Part shown: piece by piece, positions 8,169-16,507 of the stretch
Layout: every line of letters starts with the position of its first letter
Position numbering within the stretch: position 1 is the stretch's first letter
Assembly: GCA_964646885.1 (NCBI GenBank)
Contig: CAZYFM010000006.1
Coordinates: 1 to 64,000, forward strand
Source of the DNA: SZUA-430 sp964646885
GTDB lineage: Bacteria > Pseudomonadota > Alphaproteobacteria > Micropepsales > Micropepsaceae
DNA length: 64,000 nt
Direction: 5' to 3'
The notes under the pieces: generated by a model
The model's database searches: none
What the model was told of the DNA's origin: nothing
The model's input: the letters and a program-made list of their open reading frames with translations, nothing else
Program-made: the position numbers and the translations under genes

Positions 8169-8588
8169 ATGAAATACCTGCACACGATGGTGAGGATTGG
8201 CGATCTTGGCGCTTCGCTGGATTTCTATGTGGGCGCGCTCGGCCTGATCGAGAAACGTCGCATGGAAAATGCCGCTGGACGCTTCACGCTCATCTTCCTT
8301 GCAGCACCGGAGAGCCCCGAGGCCGAAATCGAACTCACGTACAACTGGGATGAGCACGAGTATTCCAGCGGTCGCAATTTCGGTCACCTCGCCTTTGCGG
8401 TTGACGACATCTACGCCGCCTGCGTGCGACTGATGGACAAGGGTGTCACGATCAATCGGCCGCCGCGCGACGGTCGCATGGCCTTCGTCCGTTCGCCGGA
8501 CAACATCTCGATCGAATTGCTGCAGCGTGGACCTGCCCTCACGCCGACCGAACCCTGGACCACGATGCCGAACATCGGCTCCTGGTAA
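8169..8588 (+). CDS. gloA: Lactoylglutathione lyase (glyoxalase I)
   Basis: A 139-residue VOC-fold enzyme that isomerises the methylglyoxal-glutathione hemithioacetal to S-lactoylglutathione. Four metal ligands are visible at expected places: H5 (MKYLHTMVRI), E55 (EIELTYNW), H73 (NFGHLAF) and E116 (SIELLQ). This is the short bacterial nickel/cobalt-type form. A good ribosome-binding site (GGAGGA) precedes ATG 8169. It lies 27 bases after the chorismate mutase gene. Confidence 0.93.
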   Translation: MKYLHTMVRIGDLGASLDFYVGALGLIEKRRMENAAGRFTLIFLAAPESPEAEIELTYNWDEHEYSSGRNFGHLAFAVDDIYAACVRLMDKGVTINRPPRDGRMAFVRSPDNISIELLQRGPALTPTEPWTTMPNIGSW

Positions 8589-8595
8589 CCACGCC

Positions 8596-8619
8596 GGTCG
8601 CGACGCGCACGGCGCGACC
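8596..8619 (+). other. Hairpin after gloA
   Basis: GGTCGCG (8596-8602) pairs with CGCGACC (8613-8619) around a 10-base loop. No T-run follows, so a terminator function is uncertain. Confidence 0.4.
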
Positions 8620-8704
8620 ATTGCCGCCGAATTCCCTGTACGGGCGATGAGTGTTGCCTTGCGCTCGCCTGTGCGGGGAAACCCTCACCACAAACTGAAT
8701 TGAA

Positions 8705-8721
8705 ATGTGCAACACGCACAT
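8705..8721. promoter_or_regulatory. Inverted repeat upstream of the serine hydrolase gene
   Basis: ATGTGC-AACAC-GCACAT is a perfect 6-bp inverted repeat, 53 bases before the GTG start at 8774. It could be an operator; the binding protein is unknown. Confidence 0.35.
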
Positions 8722-8773
8722 GTTGAATGAAGGCGGGTAGGCTCGCACGTCGCGGGCCTTGGGGGATTACGAC

Positions 8774-10756
8774 GTGATCAACAAGATGCTTGCTGCGAGC
8801 GTGCTCGCGGCCACCGCCATTATTGCGCTCGCCAGCAACGCCGTCGCGGCAGACGCGCCAGCCGCGCCTGCAGCAGCAACTGCTCCAGCCACTTCCGCGG
8901 CACCGGTCGGGCGCGAAATGACGGCACAGGATGTCGAAGCCTTCCTCGACGGGCTGATGCCCCTGCAGATCGAACAGTCTGACATCGCGGGTGCCGTCGT
9001 TGCCGTCGTGAAAGACGGCAAGGTCCTGTTTTCAAAAGGGTACGGATTTGCCGACTTCGAAAAGCGCGTTCCCGTTTCTCCCGAGCTGACCCTGTTCCGC
9101 ACGGGATCTGTCACGAAGCTCTTTACGTGGACCTCGGTGATGCAGCTCGTCGAGCAGGGCAAGGCCGACCTCGATGCCGACGTGAACACCTATCTCGACT
9201 TCAAGCTGCCGCAGCCCCATGGCAAGCCCGTGACGCTCCGCAACCTGCTCACGCATCGCGGCGGTTTCCAGGAGACGCTCAAGAACCTCGGCGCGCAGAA
9301 GAAGGGATCGGTCAACCTCGCGGACTATGTGCGCAACAACATTCCCGACCAGATCTTTGCGCCGGGGTCGACGCCGTCCTATTCGAACTACGGCGCGTCC
9401 CTCGCCGGCTACATCGTGGAGCGCATCTCCGGCGTGCCGTTCGACCAATATGTCGAGGACAACATCTTCAAGCCGCTGGGCATGACACAATCGACGCTGC
9501 GCACGCCCCTTCCCAAAGCCTTCGAACCCCACATGTCGAAAGGCTACGTGCTCGCCTCGGGCGGACCGAAGGACTTCGAGATCGTCAACGGCTATCCCGC
9601 CGGCAGCCAGTCGGCGAGCGCGCTTGCCATGACGCGCTTCATGCTGGCGATGCTTGCCGGCGGCGAACTCGAGGGACAGCGCATCCTGAAGGCAGAAACC
9701 GTCACCCAGATGCTGAACACGGTCACGGCCTATGATCCGAGGCAGAATGGCATCGCGCTCGGTTTCTATGAAGAGACGCGCAATGGACAGCGCATTGTCG
9801 GTCACGGCGGCGACACGGTCTACTTCCACAGTGACCTTCATCTCGTTCCGGGCCAGAACCTTGGCTTCTTTGTTTCCTACAACAGCGCCGGTAAGGCCTC
9901 GACACCACCGCGTTCGCCGCTCTGGGCCAAGTTCATGGACCGGTACTTCCCGGTCAGCGACACAACAGCCCTTCCTGCGAAGGACGCCGTGAAGGGCCTT
10001 GTCGCGAAGGATGTGGAGGGAAGCTATCTGACATCCAGGCGCGCCGACACGTCGCTGCTCCGCCTTCTCACGGAACTCGGCCAGCCCACGGTCACGGCCC
10101 GCGAAGACGGCACGATCACCGTTGATGCCTTCACCACGCTGAGTGGCCAGCCGCGCGTCTTCCATCCTGCGGGTGACGGCCTGTTCCTCGAGAAGCATGG
10201 CCAGGGCAAGCTCGTGTTCACGCAGGGAAGCGACGGCGTCATGCGCATGCTGCCAAGCTCGTCCGGCGTCGCCATCTTCGAGCGGGCCCCGCCGATGCGC
10301 AACGCCGGCCTGCTGCTGCTCGGGCTCGGCCTGTCGATGGGGATCGTGATCCTCAACATCATCGGCGTACCCGTTGCCGCGATGATCCGGCGCCACCATG
10401 GCGTTGAACAGGACTGGTCGGGACCGGCCCGCATGCTGCGGCTCGGCACGTGGTTCGTCAGCATTGCCATGCTGTTCTTCATCGGTGGCATCGCCGGGAT
10501 CCTGATTGCCACGGTGTCCGACAGCCCCTGGAGCCTCGACTCGTCGATCGACAGCTCTCTGGCCTTCATGCAGAAGGTCGGCTGGGTGGCGAGCGCGGGC
10601 GTGCTGCTGGCGGCTGCCCACGCCTACATCGCGTGGACAAGCCCCGAGCGCGGCCTGCTGGGCCGCCTCAAGGAGACGGCCGTCCTGCTGAGCCTGGTGT
10701 GGCTTGTGTGGTTTGCCTGGAGCATGAACCTGTTCGACGCTGCGCTGAAGGCGTAG
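8774..10756 (+). CDS. Serine hydrolase (class C beta-lactamase fold) with C-terminal membrane domain
   Basis: A 660-residue exported protein: signal peptide (cleavage about residue 25), an Ala/Pro-rich linker, then a beta-lactamase/D-Ala-D-Ala carboxypeptidase-type domain with SxxK (S112-K115 in TGSVTKLF), YSN in PSYSNYG, and HGG in VGHGGDT. The last ~150 residues hold about four membrane helices, so the catalytic domain is probably tethered outside the inner membrane. Substrate is unknown; esterase, peptidase and amidase activities all occur in this fold. GTG 8774 has GGGGG 8 bases upstream; an in-frame TTG at 8759 is the alternative. Confidence 0.85.
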   Translation: MINKMLAASVLAATAIIALASNAVAADAPAAPAAATAPATSAAPVGREMTAQDVEAFLDGLMPLQIEQSDIAGAVVAVVKDGKVLFSKGYGFADFEKRVPVSPELTLFRTGSVTKLFTWTSVMQLVEQGKADLDADVNTYLDFKLPQPHGKPVTLRNLLTHRGGFQETLKNLGAQKKGSVNLADYVRNNIPDQIFAPGSTPSYSNYGASLAGYIVERISGVPFDQYVEDNIFKPLGMTQSTLRTPLPKAFEPHMSKGYVLASGGPKDFEIVNGYPAGSQSASALAMTRFMLAMLAGGELEGQRILKAETVTQMLNTVTAYDPRQNGIALGFYEETRNGQRIVGHGGDTVYFHSDLHLVPGQNLGFFVSYNSAGKASTPPRSPLWAKFMDRYFPVSDTTALPAKDAVKGLVAKDVEGSYLTSRRADTSLLRLLTELGQPTVTAREDGTITVDAFTTLSGQPRVFHPAGDGLFLEKHGQGKLVFTQGSDGVMRMLPSSSGVAIFERAPPMRNAGLLLLGLGLSMGIVILNIIGVPVAAMIRRHHGVEQDWSGPARMLRLGTWFVSIAMLFFIGGIAGILIATVSDSPWSLDSSIDSSLAFMQKVGWVASAGVLLAAAHAYIAWTSPERGLLGRLKETAVLLSLVWLVWFAWSMNLFDAALKA

Positions 10757-10771
10757 CGCCTGCAGAACGCA

Positions 10772-12049
10772 CTATTTGTGCTCGTGCCTTGACGTGATCA
10801 GCAACACGCCAATGAGCGCGAGCACATTGGCGCCGATCTGGTACCAGGCCGGCACCAACGGGTCTTTCAGCGTAGCGATGAGCCACGTCAGCACCGTCTG
10901 CGTCGAGCCACCGAAGACCGTCACCGACAGGGCATAGGCGATCGAGACGCCTGTCGAACGTACCGCCTTCGGGAAGGCCTGCGTGAGGAGCGCGTACAGG
11001 CCGCCATACGAGACCGCGAGGATGAAGTTCAGCACCACGTTGACGAGGACGATGCTCTGAAGTGTAGCTCCCTCGGCGGTCATCATCATGTAGGCCTGGT
11101 AGACAATCACGAGGAAGATGACCCGCGGCACGATGATCGAGACCTTTGCGCCGAAGCGATCGGAGAACCAGGCGCCAATGGGAAACCCGGCCAGCGCCGC
11201 GATGTATCCACACAGGGTCGTAAACTGGCCATCGGCATTCGAGAGGCCCAGCGTCGTGATCGAGTAGCTCGTCATGTAGGCCGAAACGTAGGTCGACACG
11301 GTCGGGCCGAGGATGCAGAGGATGCCCAGGAACACGGCCGTGGCATTGTGCCGGAACAGGTTCTGCACCACGGCCACGCCGCTGTCGTGCACCTCGTGCC
11401 TTTCAATCGTCTCGGGCAGCGCGCGACGGATGTACATGCCAACCGGACCGATCAGGATGCCGATGAGGAACGGCACGCGCCATCCCCATGATTCCAGGTC
11501 CTCGGTGCTGAGATTGGCCGCAAGGATGAGGCCCAGGCCGGATCCCATGATGCCCGCAAATTGCTGCGTGATGCCCTGCCACGCGGTGTAGGCCGCGCGT
11601 TCCTTCGACGATGCGGCCTCCAGCAGATAAGTGGTTGCGGGTCCCACCTCGCCGCCGCAGGAGAAGCCCTGGATCAGGCGCGCGATCACCAGCAGGATGG
11701 GCGCTGCAATGCCTATCGTGTCGTAGCCCGGCGTCAGGGCCAGCATGCCTGTGCCGAAAGCCATCAGGAGGATGGTCAGTGTCATGGAGGCCTTCCTCCC
11801 GACCCTGTCCGCGTAGGCGCCAAGCACCGCGGCGCCGATGGGGCGCGTGATGAAGCCCGCCCAGAACACGAGGCTTGCGAACAGCAGCGACAGCCAGACA
11901 TCGTCACCCGGAAAGAACGCCTTGCCGATCTGGACGGCAAAAAACGAGTAGACGATGAAGTCGTAGAACTCGAGCCAGTTGCCGATGACAACCGCCATCA
12001 GGGCCCGTGGGGGAATGCTGACGTGCTGGCCTGAAGCGGTGGTAGTCAT
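10772..12049 (-). CDS. MHS-family major facilitator transporter
   Basis: A 425-residue, 12-helix MFS protein. IGNWLEFYDF in helix 1 and GAYADRVGRK in the 2-3 loop, with RLIQGFSCGGEVGPA, mark the metabolite:H+ symporter (MHS/ProP/shikimate) family, which takes up carboxylates, osmolytes or similar compounds. The substrate cannot be assigned. The frame runs open far upstream, but ATG 12049 begins directly before the conserved N-terminus and has GGAAG upstream. It is divergent from the CapA-like gene and converges on the serine hydrolase with a 15-base gap. Confidence 0.88.
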   Translation of the reverse strand: MTTTASGQHVSIPPRALMAVVIGNWLEFYDFIVYSFFAVQIGKAFFPGDDVWLSLLFASLVFWAGFITRPIGAAVLGAYADRVGRKASMTLTILLMAFGTGMLALTPGYDTIGIAAPILLVIARLIQGFSCGGEVGPATTYLLEAASSKERAAYTAWQGITQQFAGIMGSGLGLILAANLSTEDLESWGWRVPFLIGILIGPVGMYIRRALPETIERHEVHDSGVAVVQNLFRHNATAVFLGILCILGPTVSTYVSAYMTSYSITTLGLSNADGQFTTLCGYIAALAGFPIGAWFSDRFGAKVSIIVPRVIFLVIVYQAYMMMTAEGATLQSIVLVNVVLNFILAVSYGGLYALLTQAFPKAVRSTGVSIAYALSVTVFGGSTQTVLTWLIATLKDPLVPAWYQIGANVLALIGVLLITSRHEHK

Positions 12050-12214
12050 GCGTGTCTTCCCCCTCTGAGGGATATCACCATAAGCACATTCACGCCTGCG
12101 TAGAAGCCTGCTGCACCCGGAACGAGAAGTGACGTTTCTGGCACATGTGCGGGGCGAAGCAGGATGCATTCCGGACCGGTGCGTGCTTAGTCGCAGAAAC
12201 TCATTCAATCCCCG

Positions 12215-13699
12215 ATGGGTCCGCCGACAATGCGTACTGCCGCTGCCCTCGTCTTCATCATGGTTGTCCTTCTGGCGCTGGTCGCCAGGGTCGCCGGTCC
12301 ACCGCGAGCCGGAGACGGCATCACAGCCATCAGCGCTTACCTTCCGTCGCTCAAGGCGCCGCTTCTCGTGCAGGTGCCCCGCAATGAGAGCCGCTTTCAG
12401 GTGCTGTCGATGGACCTCGCTCCGCCGATTGCAGCGCCGCTGCCTGCGAAGCCCGAGGCGCCCGCTGAACGCCAGCTGTCCATCGTGCTCGCCGGGGACA
12501 CCGGCCTGAACGGCAGCTTCCAGACTGTTCACGCCGGCTTCGCCTTCAAGATGGGGTCCCGGATGGCGTTTGGGGAAGCCACGCCGGGGATCGCGCCGCT
12601 GATCAATGGCGACATCAATTTTGCCAACCTGGAAACGGTCGTGACCGACCGGAACGATCTTCCTGCCAGCCTGAAGATGTTTGGCTTCCGCACGCATCCC
12701 GACGGCGTGCGCGAACTGCTCCGCATTGGCTTCAATGTCTTCTCGACAGCGAACAACCACTCCATGGACTATGGACTGGAAGGCGCGCGCGAGACGATCC
12801 GCCAGCTCGACGCGCTGGGAGTGGCCCATGTGGGCCTCGGTCTTGGACGCGAGGCAGCCGCCTCGGCACGCACCATCGAGCGCCGGGGCATGCGGGTCGC
12901 CTTTGGTGCGCTGGGCATTGGCGGCAGCGGCTTCGGATCGGTCGGCGCCGGAGAGGATCGCCCCGGACAATTGACTGTCAGTGATCGCGACGTTTCAGCC
13001 GTGGCGGCCTCCCTTGCGGAGACCCAGGCCGACTTCAGGGTCCTGTCGGCGCATTATGGCGCCGAGTTCGATGTGACGACGTCTTCGTCGGATCGCCGGC
13101 GCTTCGCTGACGCCCTTCGCAGCGGCGCGGACATGGTGGTGGGTCACCACCACCACGTGGCAGCCGGTGTTGAACTCGTCGATGGCAAGCCGGTTTTCTA
13201 TGGCCTCGGCAATTTCCTCCATTGGGGAACGCAGGACATGGGGCGCCACGACATGTGCCGGGACTACGGGCTCGTGGCTCGCGTCCATCTCGCGGGAAAG
13301 CCCGGCGAGCGACTTGCCGTTCGTGCCATCGAGGCCATTCCCGTGACGGGAATGCATGTCAGGCCGCGCCGCATGGATGCGGTGGCTTCCGCGGAGCGCG
13401 TTCAGGTCCTGAACCACCTCGCCGCGCAGTTTGGCGACAATGGCGTTCGATTTGCCGTCGAGCCTGATGGATCGGGCCTGTTCTGCCTGCCGGGCAGCGA
13501 GCGCCTTGAAGGCTCCATCGGCGCGCGTTGCGCTTCCAGCCCTGGCTACGTCGCACCTGCCGATAGCCTGCGCACGCGCATCGCTTCGGCCTGTGCAAGG
13601 CGCGTGGTGCGGATCGTCGAGGAGACGACCGAGCCCGCCGAGCCGGTTGACGTCGGCATGCTGCCTCCCGGCCTGTCCCTCGCAGAGGCTGCCCCATGA
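12215..13699 (+). CDS. CapA-family metallophosphatase-like protein
   Basis: A 494-residue protein (479 if started at ATG 12230... the exact start is open) with an N-terminal membrane anchor and a CapA/PgsA fold. The calcineurin-like motifs of the family are present in order: LAGDTGLN, INFANLETVVT, STANNHSMDYG, SAHYGAEF, VVGHHHHV and FYGLGNF. CapA-type proteins are linked to poly-gamma-glutamate or capsule export, but many members have no known polymer and no capBC genes are seen here. It overlaps the YbjN-like gene by 4 bases (ATGA), so they form an operon. Confidence 0.87.
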   Translation: MGPPTMRTAAALVFIMVVLLALVARVAGPPRAGDGITAISAYLPSLKAPLLVQVPRNESRFQVLSMDLAPPIAAPLPAKPEAPAERQLSIVLAGDTGLNGSFQTVHAGFAFKMGSRMAFGEATPGIAPLINGDINFANLETVVTDRNDLPASLKMFGFRTHPDGVRELLRIGFNVFSTANNHSMDYGLEGARETIRQLDALGVAHVGLGLGREAAASARTIERRGMRVAFGALGIGGSGFGSVGAGEDRPGQLTVSDRDVSAVAASLAETQADFRVLSAHYGAEFDVTTSSSDRRRFADALRSGADMVVGHHHHVAAGVELVDGKPVFYGLGNFLHWGTQDMGRHDMCRDYGLVARVHLAGKPGERLAVRAIEAIPVTGMHVRPRRMDAVASAERVQVLNHLAAQFGDNGVRFAVEPDGSGLFCLPGSERLEGSIGARCASSPGYVAPADSLRTRIASACARRVVRIVEETTEPAEPVDVGMLPPGLSLAEAAP

Positions 13700-14169
13700 C
13701 CCGGGCCCTTCTTGCCTGCGTGCTGTCGCTGGCTGTTGTGTTGACCGGCTGGGCTTCCGCACGTGCCGATGCCGGGCTGACCGAGGCGCAGGTTGTCGAA
13801 GCGCTCACCCGCCAGCGGCTTCCCGTGCGACTGGGGAATGACAGTTTCAGGGAACCGATGCTCGAGAGCTTTGCCGGCTCGACGCGCTTCTACGTGAATT
13901 TCTATGAGTGCGCGCAAACGCGCACGTGCCAGAACATCCAGTTCAGGACCGGCTACGCCACGCGCGGCCGGGTGACCCTGGCACAGATCAACGACTGGAG
14001 CTCGCGCTGGCGCTTCGGGCGCATGTACCTGGACCCTCAAGGCGACGTGATCCTCGACATGGATGTCGATGCACGGCGGGGCCTGGGTGCCGACGTCATG
14101 GACGCGCAGGTGCTGCGCTGGCTGGAAGTGATGAAGGAAGCCGAGCAGTTCCTGGGCTGGCGGCGCTAG
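13696..14169 (+). CDS. Exported YbjN-domain protein
   Basis: A 157-residue protein with a signal peptide (cleavage after ARA near residue 24). The pattern LTEAQVVEALTRQ, VNFYECAQTRTCQNIQF, ITDWSS-like INDWSSRWRFGRMYLD and DVILDMDVD is that of YbjN (putative sensory transduction regulator) domains. Two cysteines in YECAQTRTC may form a disulfide. Function is unknown. Its start overlaps the capA-like stop (ATGA) and its end overlaps the convergent tetR by 4 bases. Confidence 0.75.
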   Translation: MTRALLACVLSLAVVLTGWASARADAGLTEAQVVEALTRQRLPVRLGNDSFREPMLESFAGSTRFYVNFYECAQTRTCQNIQFRTGYATRGRVTLAQINDWSSRWRFGRMYLDPQGDVILDMDVDARRGLGADVMDAQVLRWLEVMKEAEQFLGWRR

Positions 14170-14783
14170 GCTACGCGCTTCGCCGCGGGAACAAGATACA
14201 TTTCAAGCATTGCGAAATAGTGGCCAAAGAACGAGCGCACCTGCGCCTCGTCGAGCGGCACCTGCTTCATCATCCCGGCCTGCAGCATTACCGTGTTGAC
14301 GGGCGACATGAACATGCGGCGTCCGTCCACGGCACTGATCTCGCGACACTCTCCTGTCGAGATGGCATGCGCAAAGAGCTGGTCGTAGACCGGATAGAGT
14401 TCGGTGATGATCCGCGTTGCGAAGGCGTGGGCCACGACCGGCACGCTTGGCCCTTCCTGGATGAGCAGGCGGTACATGGCTGAGCGATCAGGGTCATTCA
14501 CCATCGACCAGCATTCGTCCGGCATGCGGCGGATATAGTCCACGAACGGAATCTCGCCGCGTGCCGCCGCCCGCGTCAGCGTCAGGTTCACGTCGTCCAC
14601 CGCCTTTTCGACGACAGCCTCCATGAGAGCGATCTTGCTGGTATAGGCTTCATAGACCGTCGGCTTTGAGACACCCACTGCCTCGCCCACGTCGGTCATG
14701 GACGTTTCCTCGAAACCCCGCGCAATGAAAAGATCCCTGGCCGCAACGACGACACGTGCACGAAACTGTTCTTTTGCTGACAC
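14166..14783 (-). CDS. TetR/AcrR family transcriptional regulator
   Basis: A 205-residue repressor-type protein with an N-terminal TetR helix-turn-helix (ARDLFIARGFEETSMTDVGEAVGVSKPTVYEAYTSK region) and a variable ligand domain. GTG 14783 is chosen because it places the HTH about 10 residues from the N-terminus, as usual; an in-frame TTG at 14858 is the alternative. AGAAGGA lies upstream at an 11-base spacing, which is rather long. It follows the lipase-like gene on the same strand, so it may regulate it. Ligand unknown. Confidence 0.85.
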   Translation of the reverse strand: MSAKEQFRARVVVAARDLFIARGFEETSMTDVGEAVGVSKPTVYEAYTSKIALMEAVVEKAVDDVNLTLTRAAARGEIPFVDYIRRMPDECWSMVNDPDRSAMYRLLIQEGPSVPVVAHAFATRIITELYPVYDQLFAHAISTGECREISAVDGRRMFMSPVNTVMLQAGMMKQVPLDEAQVRSFFGHYFAMLEMYLVPAAKRVA

Positions 14784-14816
14784 GGGCCCGTGAGTCCTTC
14801 TGCCTTCGCCAAACTC

Positions 14817-14833
14817 AACACTTGTTCCGTGTT
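14817..14833. promoter_or_regulatory. Candidate TetR autoregulatory operator
   Basis: AACAC-TTGTTCC-GTGTT is an inverted repeat with 5-bp arms, 34 bases upstream of the tetR GTG start. Size and place fit a TetR operator; evidence is sequence only. Confidence 0.35.
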
Positions 14834-14871
14834 TAGGCGGCAGAATGGGCTGCGTCAAACAAAGATGGCAT

Positions 14872-14891
14872 TACCCCCCGGGGGTATACCC
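14872..14891. promoter_or_regulatory. GC-tract palindrome resembling CsoR/RcnR-family operators
   Basis: TACCCCC-C-GGGGGTA (14872-14886) overlaps a second palindrome GGGTATACCC (14882-14891). A C-tract/G-tract flanked by TA steps is how CsoR/RcnR/CstR-family operators look. No such regulator is encoded in the window. The only gene placed to be controlled is tetR, about 90 bases downstream on the minus strand. Confidence 0.35.
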
Positions 14892-14936
14892 AAGAAAAAC
14901 TCCTGCGAGGCAAAACTTGCCACACTGGACGGTGGT

Positions 14937-15923
14937 TCAGGACTGGCACTCCTGAATGCTCGCAGGCGCAGCACCCGATGCGGGCGCTCCCGCGCCGGAG
15001 GTTCCGGTTACGAAATCCGCCACTTCGCGCCATGTGCGCTCGGCCTTCAGATCGCGCAGCAGCATGTGGAAGCCGTCGCTGTAGCACACGAACTTCCGAG
15101 GGCCCTTCATGCTCGAAACGGCTTGCTCGATCGGACCGGCGGGAACGACTTCGTCGCCCCGCGCGTACAGAACCAGCGTGGGCGTTTCCACCCGTGGTGC
15201 CGCCTGCCACGCGGATTCCATGAGATCCACAAGGCCGTATGTCGCGTCGATCCTCGTCGCCTTGATCACGAACGGGTCCTGACCGAGGGCAATGAGCATT
15301 TTCTCGTTGTCCGACGGCCGGATGTTCAGTCCGCGCCCGGTCAACCGTCCACCGGGCGTGAGCTGCATCATGGTCCAGAGTGCCGCCCGCTTCACGATGT
15401 CCAGGTTGGACCACCCCCAGTAGGCGGGCGAAACAAGGATGAGGCCATCCGCCATGGCGCGACCTTCTCGCGCCGCCGCAAGGGTCGCGACGGCGCCGCC
15501 CATGCTTTCTCCGAGAACGAACACGCGCGCGCCCGGGTGACGCGACCGCACAAGCCCCAAAAACACGGCAACATCGCTCGCCATGGTGTCATGGCCGGGC
15601 CAGCGACCATTGCCTTCCGTTCGACCGAAGCCGCGCTGGTCGTAGGCATAGGTCTCTATTCCTCGGGCCTGCCAATACCGGGCTGCGTCATTGATGAAAC
15701 GGCCGTAGTCATTCATGCCGTGCAGAGCGACGATCACGGTCTTCGCGGCAGGTGCTTCCCACCGGCTGTACGCCAGCACAAAGCCGTCAGAAGACTTCCA
15801 GTGCCCCTCGTCCACGAATGCAGGCTGGGTTGGGCCCGGGCCGGGCGCCAATCGTTCGGCAACGCAGGCCGAGAGGCCTCCGGCGACCAGTGCGACTGCC
15901 ATCAGTCTCGTGAGGAGTGTCAT
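14937..15923 (-). CDS. Alpha/beta hydrolase lipoprotein (lysophospholipase/monoacylglycerol lipase-like)
   Basis: A 328-residue lipoprotein: signal peptide with lipobox LSAC (C20), then an alpha/beta-hydrolase of the PldB/serine aminopeptidase S33 type. The nucleophile elbow is VLGESMGG (S140); the oxyanion segment is ALHGMNDYGRF, and YDQRGFGRTEG is the typical strand-4 region. ARGDEVVPA carries the likely catalytic Asp, and SDGFHMLL the His. It probably hydrolyses lipid esters at the cell envelope. Its ATG overlaps the stop of the UDG-like gene (ATGA). Confidence 0.85.
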   Translation of the reverse strand: MTLLTRLMAVALVAGGLSACVAERLAPGPGPTQPAFVDEGHWKSSDGFVLAYSRWEAPAAKTVIVALHGMNDYGRFINDAARYWQARGIETYAYDQRGFGRTEGNGRWPGHDTMASDVAVFLGLVRSRHPGARVFVLGESMGGAVATLAAAREGRAMADGLILVSPAYWGWSNLDIVKRAALWTMMQLTPGGRLTGRGLNIRPSDNEKMLIALGQDPFVIKATRIDATYGLVDLMESAWQAAPRVETPTLVLYARGDEVVPAGPIEQAVSSMKGPRKFVCYSDGFHMLLRDLKAERTWREVADFVTGTSGAGAPASGAAPASIQECQS

Positions 15924-16507
15924 GAGCGAAGAATAGCTGAAATCCGGCGGCGCAACTGTGGCACGAGCTCATCAGCAAACCACGGATTTTGACGGAGCCA
16001 GGCGTTGTTTCTCCAGGAAGGATGAGGCAGCGGAACGTGGCCAGGTGCGTAGTCCTTCCAGGAGCGCACCGTCTCGGTCAGCGTGGGGCGAGCCCGGTTC
16101 CCCAGATGCCAGGCCCGCGCATATGAGCCCACGAGCAGCGTCAGCTCTACGGCCGTCAGGCCTTCAAGCACCCGGTCGCGCCAGGTCGGCGCACATTCCC
16201 GGCGCGGCGCGCGGTCTCCGCCCCTGGCGTCGAGACCGGGGAAGCAGAAGCCCATGGGCACGATGGCGATGCGCGTGTCGTCGTAGAAGGTGTCGCTGTC
16301 GATGCCCATCCAGTCGCGCAACCTGTCCCCGCTTGGATCGGTGAAGGGCATGCCGCTCGCGTGGACACGCGTGCCGGGGGCCTGGCCTGCGATCAGGATG
16401 CGCGCGGTGGCCTTGGCCCTGAGGACGGGGCGCGGCTCATGCGGGAGCGCGTCCGCGCAGATGCGGCAAGCGCGGATCTCCTTCAGCAGGCGGTCGAGGC
16501 GTGTCAG
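15920..16507 (-). CDS. Uracil-DNA glycosylase superfamily protein, apparent CTG start
   Basis: About 195 residues of a COG1573-like UDG family: an N-terminal cysteine pair (RACRIC), the GQAPGTRVHASG motif-1 loop, FTDPSGDRLRDWMG, IVPMGFCFPG and PLPHPSWRN as the motif-2-like end. Real UDG activity is unproven for this branch. The first in-frame ATG (16351) would remove the GQAPG motif, and no ATG, GTG or TTG occurs between the upstream stop and there. CTG 16507 lies 6 bases after a perfect AAGGAGGT and overlaps the atuA stop as CTGA, so it is the likely start. Its stop overlaps the hydrolase start. Confidence 0.82.
   Translation of the reverse strand: MTRLDRLLKEIRACRICADALPHEPRPVLRAKATARILIAGQAPGTRVHASGMPFTDPSGDRLRDWMGIDSDTFYDDTRIAIVPMGFCFPGLDARGGDRAPRRECAPTWRDRVLEGLTAVELTLLVGSYARAWHLGNRARPTLTETVRSWKDYAPGHVPLPHPSWRNNAWLRQNPWFADELVPQLRRRISAILRS

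Noticed and set aside
8596..8619. gloA downstream hairpin as a Rho-independent terminator
   Set aside because: The stem is good but no T-run follows; kept only as an unassigned hairpin.
10772..12970. 732-codon version of the MHS transporter
   Set aside because: The N-terminal ~307 residues are antisense to the CapA-like gene and not membrane-like; the conserved transporter starts at 12049.
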